A stretch of 64,000 nt of DNA from Ramlibacter albus (lineage in GTDB: Bacteria; Pseudomonadota; Gammaproteobacteria; Burkholderiales; Burkholderiaceae_C), in assembly GCF_014297445.1 (NCBI RefSeq), contig NZ_JACORU010000005.1, forward strand, positions 310,001 through 374,000, read 5' to 3'. This document shows, in pieces, positions 57,813 to 64,000 of this stretch. A program made the translations under genes and the position numbers. Each line of letters begins with the position of its first letter. Within the stretch, counting starts at the first letter, position 1. The notes below the pieces were generated by a model that had not been told where the DNA came from, did not search any database, and saw nothing but the letters and a program-made list of their open reading frames with translations.

Positions 57813-58805
57813 ATGCCCAACGACTTGCTCCCCAGCACCGAATGGCTCGAACAGGTCGCGCCCGACGAGGACCGCCGCCACGCCGCCTACGCGGAGCAGT
57901 TCGCCGCCATCCAGGTGCGCCGCTCCGAGCGCTACGGCACCGGCCGCGCGCTGCACCGCAAGCAGCTGTGCGCCGCGCACGGCACGCTGGAGGTGCTGGA
58001 CGGCTTGCCTGCTTTCACGCGCCACGGCCTGTTCGCGGTGCCGCACGACTTCGAGGTGTGGGTGCGCCTGTCCAACGGCGGCTTCGACAGCGCGCCCGAC
58101 CGCGTGCCGGACGTGCGCGGCTTCGCGATGCGCGTGTTCGGCGTGCAAGGCCCCTCGGCCCTGGGCGGTACCGTCGATTCGCAGGACTTCACGCTGATCA
58201 ACCACGAGTCGTTCGCCTTCGCCAACGCGGATGAATTCGTGCATTTCGCCGTGGCCGCTTCGCGCGGGCAGGGTGAACTTTTCAAGTACGTGCTCAAGCG
58301 CTATGGCCTGCTGGGCGGCCCGCGCAAGCTGGGCAAGCTGCTGCGCACGCAGACCAAGCCGTTCTCCGGCTTCGCGACGGAGACGCTGTTCAGCGCCGTG
58401 CCCATGGCCAACGGCCCGTACGCGGTGCGCCTGCGGCTGCTGCCGTCGCCCGCCAACGGCAAGCCGGTGCCGGGGGCCCGCGAGGACTGGGCCGGCGACT
58501 TCGCCGCGCGGCTGCGCGAAGGCCCGCTGCACTGGGACCTGCAGATGCAGTACTTCGCGACCGAGGAGGTCACGCCGATCGAGGACGCCTCCCGCAGCTG
58601 GCCGACGCCCTACACGACCGTGGCACGCCTGATGCTTCCGCGGCAGGACATCCGCTCCGAGGACGGCCAGGCCCTCGGCCGCAAGGTGGACGCCCTGGCC
58701 ATCGACCCGTGGCACGCGCTGGCCGACCACCGGCCGCTGGGCAACGTGCAGCGCGCGCGCAAGGTGGTGTACTACGCAAGCCAGAAGGCGCGGGGCGCCG
58801 CGTAG
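57813..58805 (+). CDS. catalase-family (srpA-like) haem protein
   Basis: A 330-residue protein of the catalase superfamily in a short form without the N- and C-terminal catalase extensions. Landmarks are ALHRKQLCAAHGTLEVLDGL (about 50-69, with the distal His), RLSNGGFDSAPDRVPDVRGFAMRVFG (about 87-112, including the Arg-Gly pattern) and DSQDFTLINHESFAFANADE (about 128-147). The proximal Tyr usually found in RLFSYxDT is not obvious, so a peroxidase or other haem role is more likely than full catalase activity. No signal peptide. It diverges from the RHS gene and stands before the KaiC-like gene without overlap. Confidence 0.82.
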   Translation: MPNDLLPSTEWLEQVAPDEDRRHAAYAEQFAAIQVRRSERYGTGRALHRKQLCAAHGTLEVLDGLPAFTRHGLFAVPHDFEVWVRLSNGGFDSAPDRVPDVRGFAMRVFGVQGPSALGGTVDSQDFTLINHESFAFANADEFVHFAVAASRGQGELFKYVLKRYGLLGGPRKLGKLLRTQTKPFSGFATETLFSAVPMANGPYAVRLRLLPSPANGKPVPGAREDWAGDFAARLREGPLHWDLQMQYFATEEVTPIEDASRSWPTPYTTVARLMLPRQDIRSEDGQALGRKVDALAIDPWHALADHRPLGNVQRARKVVYYASQKARGAA

Positions 58806-58906
58806 GGCCGGCGCCACCGCTCAGCCAAGGCGTTTGCCGATCCGGGTTGTGGGATTCGGCCTACACCGCGGGCCTCTACGGTTCGGTACGATCCAGCTCT
58901 GGGCAC

Positions 58907-58931
58907 GTTCGTCGAACATGGTACGAACATG
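58907..58931. promoter_or_regulatory. inverted and direct repeats before the KaiC-like gene
   Basis: GTTCGT (58907-58912) and ACGAAC (58923-58928) are inverted with a 10-bp spacer, and CGAACATG occurs twice (58913-58920 and 58924-58931), one helical turn apart. This is a plausible operator just before the gene at 58940; the regulator is unknown. Confidence 0.45.
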
Positions 58932-58939
58932 TGCATGAC

Positions 58940-60445
58940 ATGAGACCACCTTTCCGACACATCGTCACGCCCGAGCAGGAGCGCGCGTCCACCGGCATCG
59001 CGGGGCTGGACGACGTGCTCGGCGGCGGCTTTCCCGCCAACCACCTGTACCTGATCGAGGGCAACCCCGGCGCGGGCAAGACCACGCTCGGCCTGCAGTT
59101 CCTCGTCAGCGGCGCGTCCAACGGCGAGCGGGGCCTGTACGTCACCCTGTCCGAAACGCGGATCGAGCTGACCACCGTCGCGCAGTCCCACGGCTGGAGC
59201 CTGGACGGCATCGAGGTGTTCGAGCTGGTGAGCAGCGAGGGCCTCGCGCCGGATGCCGAGCAGTCCATCCTGCACCCGTCGGAGATCGAGCTCGGCGAGA
59301 CGGTGCGCGGCATCATGGCCGTGGTGGAGCGCCTGCAGCCCACCCGCGTGGTGTTCGACAGCCTCTCCGAGATGCGCCTGCTGGCGCAGAACCCGCTGCG
59401 CTACCGCCGCCAGGTGCTGGCGCTGAAGAACTTCTTCGTCGACCGCAACTGCACCGTGCTGCTGCTCGACGACCGCTCCAGCAGCAGCGCGGACCAGCAG
59501 CTGCACAGCATCGCGCACGGCGTCATCTTCCTCGAGCAGGCGGTCGACCAGTACGGCCCCGAGCGCAGGCGCCTGCGAGTCGTCAAGATGCGCGGCATCC
59601 CGTTCCGCGGCGGCGAGCACGACTTCAACCTCGAGACCGGCGGCCTCAAGGTGTTCCCCCGCCTGGTGGCGGCGGAGTACCGGGTCAGCACCGAGTCGGC
59701 CGTCGTGACCACCGGCACGCCGACGCTGGACACGCTGATGGGCGGCGGCCTGCCGCGCGGCACCAACACGCTGTTCATCGGCCCGTCCGGCGCGGGCAAG
59801 ACGACCACGGCCATCTCCGTGGTGCGCGCGGCGATGCTGCGGGGCGAGCGCGCGGCCTACTACCTGTTCGACGAGGGGCTCGCTTCGCTGCTGATCCGCT
59901 CGCGCTCGCTCGGCCTCGACGTGGAGCCTTACCTGCGCAGCGGCCAGCTGCAGGTGATCCCGCTCGACCCGGCCGAGGTGTCCGCCGGCGAGTTCGCGCA
60001 GATGGTGCGCCATGCGGTGGAGGAGGAGCAGGCGCAGGTGGTCGTCATCGACAGCCTCAACGCCTACCTGCAGGCCATGCCGGGCAGCAAGCACCTGATG
60101 CTGCAGATGCACGAGCTGTCCACGTACCTGAACCACCGCAACGTCGTCACCATCACCATCCTCGGCCAGCACGGGCTGCTGGGGGAGGTGCGCTCGGACA
60201 TCGACATGAGCTACCTCACCGACGGCATCCTGCTGTTCCGCTACTTCGAGGCGCGCGGCAGCCTGCTCAAGGCGGTGTCGATGGTCAAGAGCCGCATCAA
60301 CCACCACGAGTTCACGATCCGCGAGTTCCGCCTGGGCAAGAACGGGCTGGAGATCGGCGAGGAGCTCAAGGACTTCGAGGGCGTGCTGCTGGGTGCCACC
60401 GTCTACCGCGGCACGCAGCCCCTGCTCGGGGACGATGGTGCCTAG
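58940..60445 (+). CDS. two-domain KaiC-like ATPase
   Basis: RecA-fold ATPase of 501 residues with two KaiC domains. The first has TGIAGLDDVLGGGFP and Walker A GNPGAGKTT (41-49); the second has TGTPTLDTLMGGGLPRG and Walker A GPSGAGKTT (281-289), with Walker B VVVIDSLNAYL near 371. The end SMVKSRINHHEFTIREFRLG matches KaiC-type C-terminal motifs. In cyanobacteria KaiC drives the circadian clock; in other bacteria such proteins, without KaiA, are linked to stress responses. The overlap of its end with a hybrid kinase gene (11 nt) suggests that the two form one signalling unit. No kaiB is nearby. Start ATG at 58940; an in-frame GTG three codons earlier is an alternative. Confidence 0.9.
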   Translation: MRPPFRHIVTPEQERASTGIAGLDDVLGGGFPANHLYLIEGNPGAGKTTLGLQFLVSGASNGERGLYVTLSETRIELTTVAQSHGWSLDGIEVFELVSSEGLAPDAEQSILHPSEIELGETVRGIMAVVERLQPTRVVFDSLSEMRLLAQNPLRYRRQVLALKNFFVDRNCTVLLLDDRSSSSADQQLHSIAHGVIFLEQAVDQYGPERRRLRVVKMRGIPFRGGEHDFNLETGGLKVFPRLVAAEYRVSTESAVVTTGTPTLDTLMGGGLPRGTNTLFIGPSGAGKTTTAISVVRAAMLRGERAAYYLFDEGLASLLIRSRSLGLDVEPYLRSGQLQVIPLDPAEVSAGEFAQMVRHAVEEEQAQVVVIDSLNAYLQAMPGSKHLMLQMHELSTYLNHRNVVTITILGQHGLLGEVRSDIDMSYLTDGILLFRYFEARGSLLKAVSMVKSRINHHEFTIREFRLGKNGLEIGEELKDFEGVLLGATVYRGTQPLLGDDGA

Positions 60446-62138
60446 TTCGGACCTCGAGCTGCGCATCCTCGTGCACGCGCCGCGCGGCCGCGACGCCGCC
60501 GTCATCGAGGCGCTGCTGCGCGGCCAGAAGATGCGGGCGCACACCTGCAGCACGCGCGAGGAGCTGGTGCGCTGCATGCGCGAGGCCGCGGCCGGCGCGA
60601 TCCTCACCGAGGAGACGCTGCCCGAGCTGCTGAAGGACATGGACCTCGTGCGCTGGCTGCACCAGCAGCCGTCGTGGTCGGACTTCCCCTTCATCGTGCT
60701 GGCCACCAAGCGCGAGGGCCGGCGGCCGGTGAAGGACTTCGAGTCGCTGCACAGCCTGGGCAACCTGATCATCCTGGAGCGGCCGTTGAACGCCGAAACG
60801 CTGGCAAGCGCGGCCGAGTCGGTGGTGCGTGCGCGGCGGCGGCAGTACGCCGCGCGGCGCCACCTGGAGGAGCTGGGGCGCACGCGCAGCCAGCTGGAGC
60901 AGCTCAACTCGCAGCTGGAGGACCGCATCCACCTGCGCACGCGCGAGCTCGCCAGCGCCAACGACCGGCTGATGAAGGAGATCGCCGAGCGCGAGCGGGC
61001 GCAGGCGGCGCTGACGCAGGTGCAGAAGATGGAGGCGATCGGGCGCCTGACGGGCGGCATCGCGCACGACTTCAACAACCTGCTGCACGTGGTCAACATG
61101 AACCTCGAGCTGGTGTCGCTGTACTCGAAGGACGAGAAGGTCAAGCCGGTGGTCGAACGCGCCAAGAGCGCCGCGCGCAAGGGTTCACGCCTGACGAACC
61201 AGCTGCTCACCTTCGCGCGCAGCCAGTCGCTGATGCCGCGCAAGACGCACATCAACCACCTGATCACCGGCATGCACGACCTGCTCGAAATCTCGCTGGG
61301 CTCCGCGGTCCAGGTGGAGCTGGAGCTGTGCGAGAACCCCGACGCCGTGGTGCTGGACCCGTCGCAACTGGAGATGGCCATCCTCAACCTCGCCGTGAAC
61401 GCACGCGACGCGATGCCGGGGGGCGGCAAGGTGAAGATCAGCACCTGCAACGACGTGCGGGAGGCGGCGGGCGAGCTGAAGGCGGGCCGCTACGTGGTCG
61501 TCACGGTCAGCGACAACGGGCCCGGCATCCCGGCCGCGGTGCTGCCGAAGGTGTTCGACCCTTTCTTCACCACCAAGCCGCTCGGCCAGGGCACCGGGCT
61601 CGGGCTGAGCCAGGTGTACGGCTTCGCGCGGCAGTCCGGCGGCATGGCCTTCGTGCGCAGCGAGGAGGGCAAGGGCACCGAAGTCGAGCTGCTCTTCCCC
61701 GCCGCCGGTGAGGAGGTCGTGGAGCAGGAGCCCGAGGCGCGCGTGCCGTCCGTGCCGGACAAGGCCAAGAACTGCCACATCCTCGTGGTGGAGGACGACC
61801 CCGACGTTCGCCGCGTGATCGTGGAGTGCCTCAGCCTCATCGGCTACAAGGTGTCCGAGGCGGCCAACGGCGGCGAGGGCCTGGCGGCGCTGCAGGCCGA
61901 GAAGCCCGACCTGCTGGTGGTGGACTATGCGATGCCCGACATGACCGGTGCAGAGGTCATCTCGCAGGCGCGCCGGCTCGTCGGCGACCTGCCCGTCATC
62001 CTGGCCACCGGCTATGCCGACATGGCGGCCGTGGAGCGCCTGGCCGGCAAGCCCACGATCCTTCGCAAGCCGTTCGACATCGCGGCGCTGGGCGATGCGG
62101 TGAACGAGGTGCTGGAGAAGGCGGCGGTGAGTGCGTGA
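60435..62138 (+). CDS. hybrid histidine kinase/response regulator paired with KaiC-like ATPase
   Basis: Cytoplasmic sensor kinase of 567 residues without membrane helices. Residues 1-125 form a degenerate receiver-like domain without the phospho-acceptor Asp, then a coiled coil (about 130-190, ERERAQAALTQVQKMEAIGR), His211 in GGIAHDFNNLL, an ATPase domain (NAxDAMP-type VNARDAMPGGG, DNGPGIP, GTGLGLSQVYGFARQSGG) and a C-terminal receiver with EDD near 453 and phospho-acceptor Asp497 in VVDYAMPDM. The first domain may dock the KaiC-like partner. The start overlaps the KaiC gene by 11 nt. No DNA-binding output is present, so its phosphoryl group probably goes to an unlinked protein or controls the receiver alone. 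Confidence 0.9.
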   Translation: MVPSSDLELRILVHAPRGRDAAVIEALLRGQKMRAHTCSTREELVRCMREAAAGAILTEETLPELLKDMDLVRWLHQQPSWSDFPFIVLATKREGRRPVKDFESLHSLGNLIILERPLNAETLASAAESVVRARRRQYAARRHLEELGRTRSQLEQLNSQLEDRIHLRTRELASANDRLMKEIAERERAQAALTQVQKMEAIGRLTGGIAHDFNNLLHVVNMNLELVSLYSKDEKVKPVVERAKSAARKGSRLTNQLLTFARSQSLMPRKTHINHLITGMHDLLEISLGSAVQVELELCENPDAVVLDPSQLEMAILNLAVNARDAMPGGGKVKISTCNDVREAAGELKAGRYVVVTVSDNGPGIPAAVLPKVFDPFFTTKPLGQGTGLGLSQVYGFARQSGGMAFVRSEEGKGTEVELLFPAAGEEVVEQEPEARVPSVPDKAKNCHILVVEDDPDVRRVIVECLSLIGYKVSEAANGGEGLAALQAEKPDLLVVDYAMPDMTGAEVISQARRLVGDLPVILATGYADMAAVERLAGKPTILRKPFDIAALGDAVNEVLEKAAVSA

Positions 62139-62147
62139 CCGTGCCCC

Positions 62148-62588
62148 TCATCGCCGGAACCGGCGGCTGCCCAGCGCGAGCCCGACCGCGAACATCACGT
62201 AAACGGCCGTGAGCTGGCCCCTGGTCAGCCGGTGCTCGAAGCCCGGCGTGGACCGGTGCGGCGTGAGCTTGTAGTCGACGAAGGCGGCCGTTGCCGCGGT
62301 TACGGCAGCCTGCGCCACGGCCTGCGGCGCACTGCGCGGCTTGCCCCAGGCGCGGGCATGCAGCGTGGACCAGAACAGCGAAGCCGCGTGGTGGATGAGG
62401 TAGCCCACGGCCGTGTGCCGCCACGAGGGCTTGTCCTTCGCCAGTGCGGGATCGCCCCACACCCAGTGGCTGATGGCATTGACGGGCGCCGCGGGCTTCC
62501 TGTGCGTGAGCAACACCGCGGCGGAGAGGATGCTCGCGATGCTGCCGGCGAGGGCACCATCGCGCAAAGACTGCTTCCACGACACCAT
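62148..62588 (-). CDS. small membrane protein of unknown family
   Basis: A 146-residue protein with three or four hydrophobic segments (about 13-28, 62-80, 90-105 and 126-140). The N-terminal part resembles small YagU-type inner membrane proteins (GALAGSIASILSAAVLL; VNAISHWVWGD; HTAVGYLIHHAASLFWSTLH). It ends in basic residues. No catalytic motif is seen. Its ATG is preceded by TAGAGT at a 6-nt gap, so it is predicted leaderless, and it diverges from the SDR/DoxX-like fusion across 27 bp. It is convergent with the hybrid kinase gene. YagU-type proteins have been linked to acid tolerance in E. coli, but the match here is loose. Confidence 0.65.
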   Translation of the reverse strand: MVSWKQSLRDGALAGSIASILSAAVLLTHRKPAAPVNAISHWVWGDPALAKDKPSWRHTAVGYLIHHAASLFWSTLHARAWGKPRSAPQAVAQAAVTAATAAFVDYKLTPHRSTPGFEHRLTRGQLTAVYVMFAVGLALGSRRFRR

Positions 62589-62594
62589 CGGGAA

Positions 62595-62609
62595 ACTCTA
62601 ACTTAGACT
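62595..62609. promoter_or_regulatory. closely spaced -10 elements of a divergent pair
   Basis: On the minus strand TAGAGT (62600-62595) ends 6 nt before the start at 62588; on the plus strand TAGACT (62604-62609) ends 6 nt before the start at 62616. Only three base pairs separate them. Confidence 0.5.
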
Positions 62610-62615
62610 GAAGCG

Positions 62616-63893
62616 ATGCGGGTGCTCCTGACCGGCGCTTCGGGCTTCATCGGCTCGGCCGTGGCCGCGCGGCTGCAAAGCCGCGGGCACGAAGTGGTGC
62701 GCGTGGGCCGTGGTCCCGGCGCAGATGTGCGCGAGGACTTCGCATCGGTGCCGCCGCGGGACCGGTGGGTGGGGCACCTCGCACGCATCGATGCAGTGGT
62801 CGACACGGTGGGCATCATCCGCGAGACCGCAACGCAGAAGTTCGACGCGTTGCACACGCGGGCGCCGATCGAGCTGTTCGAGGCGTGCGTCATGGCGGGT
62901 GTCGATCGTGTGGTGCACGTCTCGGCATTGGGCGCCGACGAGTCGGCAACCAGCCGCTACCACCTCACGAAGAAAGCCGCCGACGACCACCTGCGCAAGC
63001 TGCCGCTGCGTGCGGCCATCGTGCAGCCTTCGCTGGTCTACGGGCCGGGTGGGTCGAGCGCGGCGCTTTTCAATGGGCTCGCCGTTGCGCCCGTTCTCGC
63101 GATGCCGCACCGCGGTGAGATGCTTGTCCAACCCGTTCACGTGGACGATGTCGCCGACGGCATCGTCGCCCTCGTCGAGCAGCCGCCTGCCGCGACGCAG
63201 ACCTTCGAATTCGCAGGCACGGACGCGCTGACGATGCGCGAGTACCTCGAGCAGCTTCGAACCCGGCTGGGCTTGCGCAGCCGCTTGCACATGCTGCCGT
63301 ATCCCGAGCCGCTCTTCATGCTCGCCGCAACCATCGCCGGCCGGATTCCCGGCAGCGTGCTCGACCGCGAGACGGCGGGCATGCTGCTGCGCGGCAACCA
63401 TGCGCGCGACAACGCCTTGCCGCGCGTGCTGGGTCGCGAGCCACGCGGCGTGGATGAATTCCTTTCGGGTGAGCAGGCCGCGGCTGCGCGAACGCAGGCG
63501 GTGCTCTTCTGGTTCGCGCCGCTGCTGCGTTGCGTGGTCGCGCTGGTGTGGATCTGGACCGGAATCGTCTCGCTCGGGCTGTACCCGGTGCAGCAGAGCT
63601 ACGAACTTCTCGCACGCACCGGGCTGCACGGCGCAGCCGCCACCGCCGCGCTTTACGGCGCTGCGGCGCTCGACCTCGCCCTCGGCGTACTCTCCCTGGC
63701 GGCGCCCGCCCGATGGCGTGGCTGGGTCTGGGGCACGCAGTTGGCGCTGATCGCGGGCTACACGTTGCTCATCACCCTGTTCCTGCCGGAGTATTGGCTG
63801 CACCCCTACGGCCCGCTCACCAAGAACCTGCCGATGATGGCCTCCATCGGTTTGCTCTGGGCATTGGAGCCGGGCAAGCCGCGCAAGCTTTGA
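62616..63893 (+). CDS. NAD(P)-binding SDR/epimerase fused to a DoxX-like membrane domain
   Basis: A 425-residue fusion protein. Residues 1-285 are an atypical SDR/NmrA-like fold with the nucleotide motif GASGFIGSAVAARL (7-20), a Ser-Ala-Leu-Gly strand (VSALGAD, about 107), Tyr and Lys in SRYHLTKKAAD (about 114-124), and VVQPSLVYGPGG-like wording. From about residue 290, four hydrophobic helices (LLRCVVALVWIWTGIVSLG and later ones) form a DoxX-like membrane module. This arrangement is found in several proteobacteria and is thought to tether the dehydrogenase to the membrane, perhaps with the quinone pool; substrate unknown. Its stop overlaps the next start by one base (TGATG). Confidence 0.85.
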   Translation: MRVLLTGASGFIGSAVAARLQSRGHEVVRVGRGPGADVREDFASVPPRDRWVGHLARIDAVVDTVGIIRETATQKFDALHTRAPIELFEACVMAGVDRVVHVSALGADESATSRYHLTKKAADDHLRKLPLRAAIVQPSLVYGPGGSSAALFNGLAVAPVLAMPHRGEMLVQPVHVDDVADGIVALVEQPPAATQTFEFAGTDALTMREYLEQLRTRLGLRSRLHMLPYPEPLFMLAATIAGRIPGSVLDRETAGMLLRGNHARDNALPRVLGREPRGVDEFLSGEQAAAARTQAVLFWFAPLLRCVVALVWIWTGIVSLGLYPVQQSYELLARTGLHGAAATAALYGAAALDLALGVLSLAAPARWRGWVWGTQLALIAGYTLLITLFLPEYWLHPYGPLTKNLPMMASIGLLWALEPGKPRKL

Positions 63894-64000
63894 TGGACTA
63901 CCTCGTTTTCAAATGGGTGCACATCCTGTCATCGACGATCCTTTTCGGCGCGGGCGTGGGCTCGGCCTTCCACCTGCTCGCCGCCACGCTGGGCCGCGAC
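63893..64000 (+). CDS. DUF2269-like integral membrane protein (5' part only)
   Basis: The first 36 codons of a gene that runs off the window. They read MDYLVFKWVHILSSTILFGA and continue with a Gly-rich hydrophobic helix ending LLAATLGRD, matching the N-terminal membrane helix of DUF2269 proteins (KWxHIxSSTILFGTGxG). The start overlaps the stop of the SDR/DoxX-like gene (TGATG), so the two are co-translated. In other proteobacteria DUF2269 genes follow such SDR fusions, which supports a common function in the inner membrane. Confidence 0.7.
   Translation, partial: MDYLVFKWVHILSSTILFGAGVGSAFHLLAATLGRD

Overview
The window looks like chromosome from a high-GC betaproteobacterium of the Comamonadaceae (Ramlibacter/Variovorax-like). 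Supports are tripartite-tricarboxylate (Bug-type) solute receptors, two DUF1631 proteins, a TAXI-type TRAP receptor, G+C-rich palindromic repeats of a kind I recall from comamonads, and a strongly coding-dense layout. The genus is inference, since no rRNA or tRNA gene is visible. No stretch longer than 300 bases lacks a gene; the longest gaps are 22546-22785 and 7889-8114.

Left part (1-15.5 kb): a partial rhlE helicase; a small unknown gene divergent from a first DUF1631 gene; a kdpD-like/kdpE/kup potassium operon without kdpFABC; then a three-gene island of lower G+C (8115-11694) that ends in a CesT-like type III secretion chaperone coupled to a 745-residue membrane-inserting putative effector; ettA; and a second DUF1631 paralogue. 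Middle (15.5-32.3 kb): a Bug receptor coupled to a GIY-YIG-like gene, a class A penicillin-binding protein, a Bug receptor plus FAD monooxygenase pair, a lytic transglycosylase-like protein, a hipBA module, a TAXI receptor and S58 peptidase, a MerR regulator facing a YtkA-like protein and a di-haem peroxidase, and a GlxA/DJ-1 divergent pair.

The 32.4-39.5 kb block is a copper/silver export operon on the minus strand (CzcI/CopL-like protein, CusC, CusB with a fused CusF domain, CusA, cupredoxin, free CusF). It diverges from an MBL-fold RNA nuclease across an 83-bp spacer (82 bp between start codons) centred on one FNR box. After it come a DUF411 protein, a PAS sensor, a DUF883 protein, a divergent CDF exporter/EamA pair with His-rich tails, a glycerophosphodiesterase divergent from a DOPA-dioxygenase-like gene, a zinc-ribbon protein, a GntR-controlled polar amino acid ABC operon, an amidase divergent from an acyl-CoA ligase, an RHS toxin gene split by a frameshift with a candidate immunity gene, a catalase-like gene, a two-domain KaiC-like ATPase overlapping a hybrid histidine kinase, a small membrane protein, an SDR/DoxX-like fusion, and the start of a DUF2269-like membrane protein.

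A theme that crosses the window: many genes have a TANNNT-like -10 hexamer that ends exactly 6 or 7 nt before the ATG with no Shine-Dalgarno, which predicts leaderless mRNAs. Several of these are divergent pairs with abutting or overlapping -10 elements. Genes inside operons instead overlap by 1-11 nt (ATGA, GTGA, TGATG), which predicts translational coupling.
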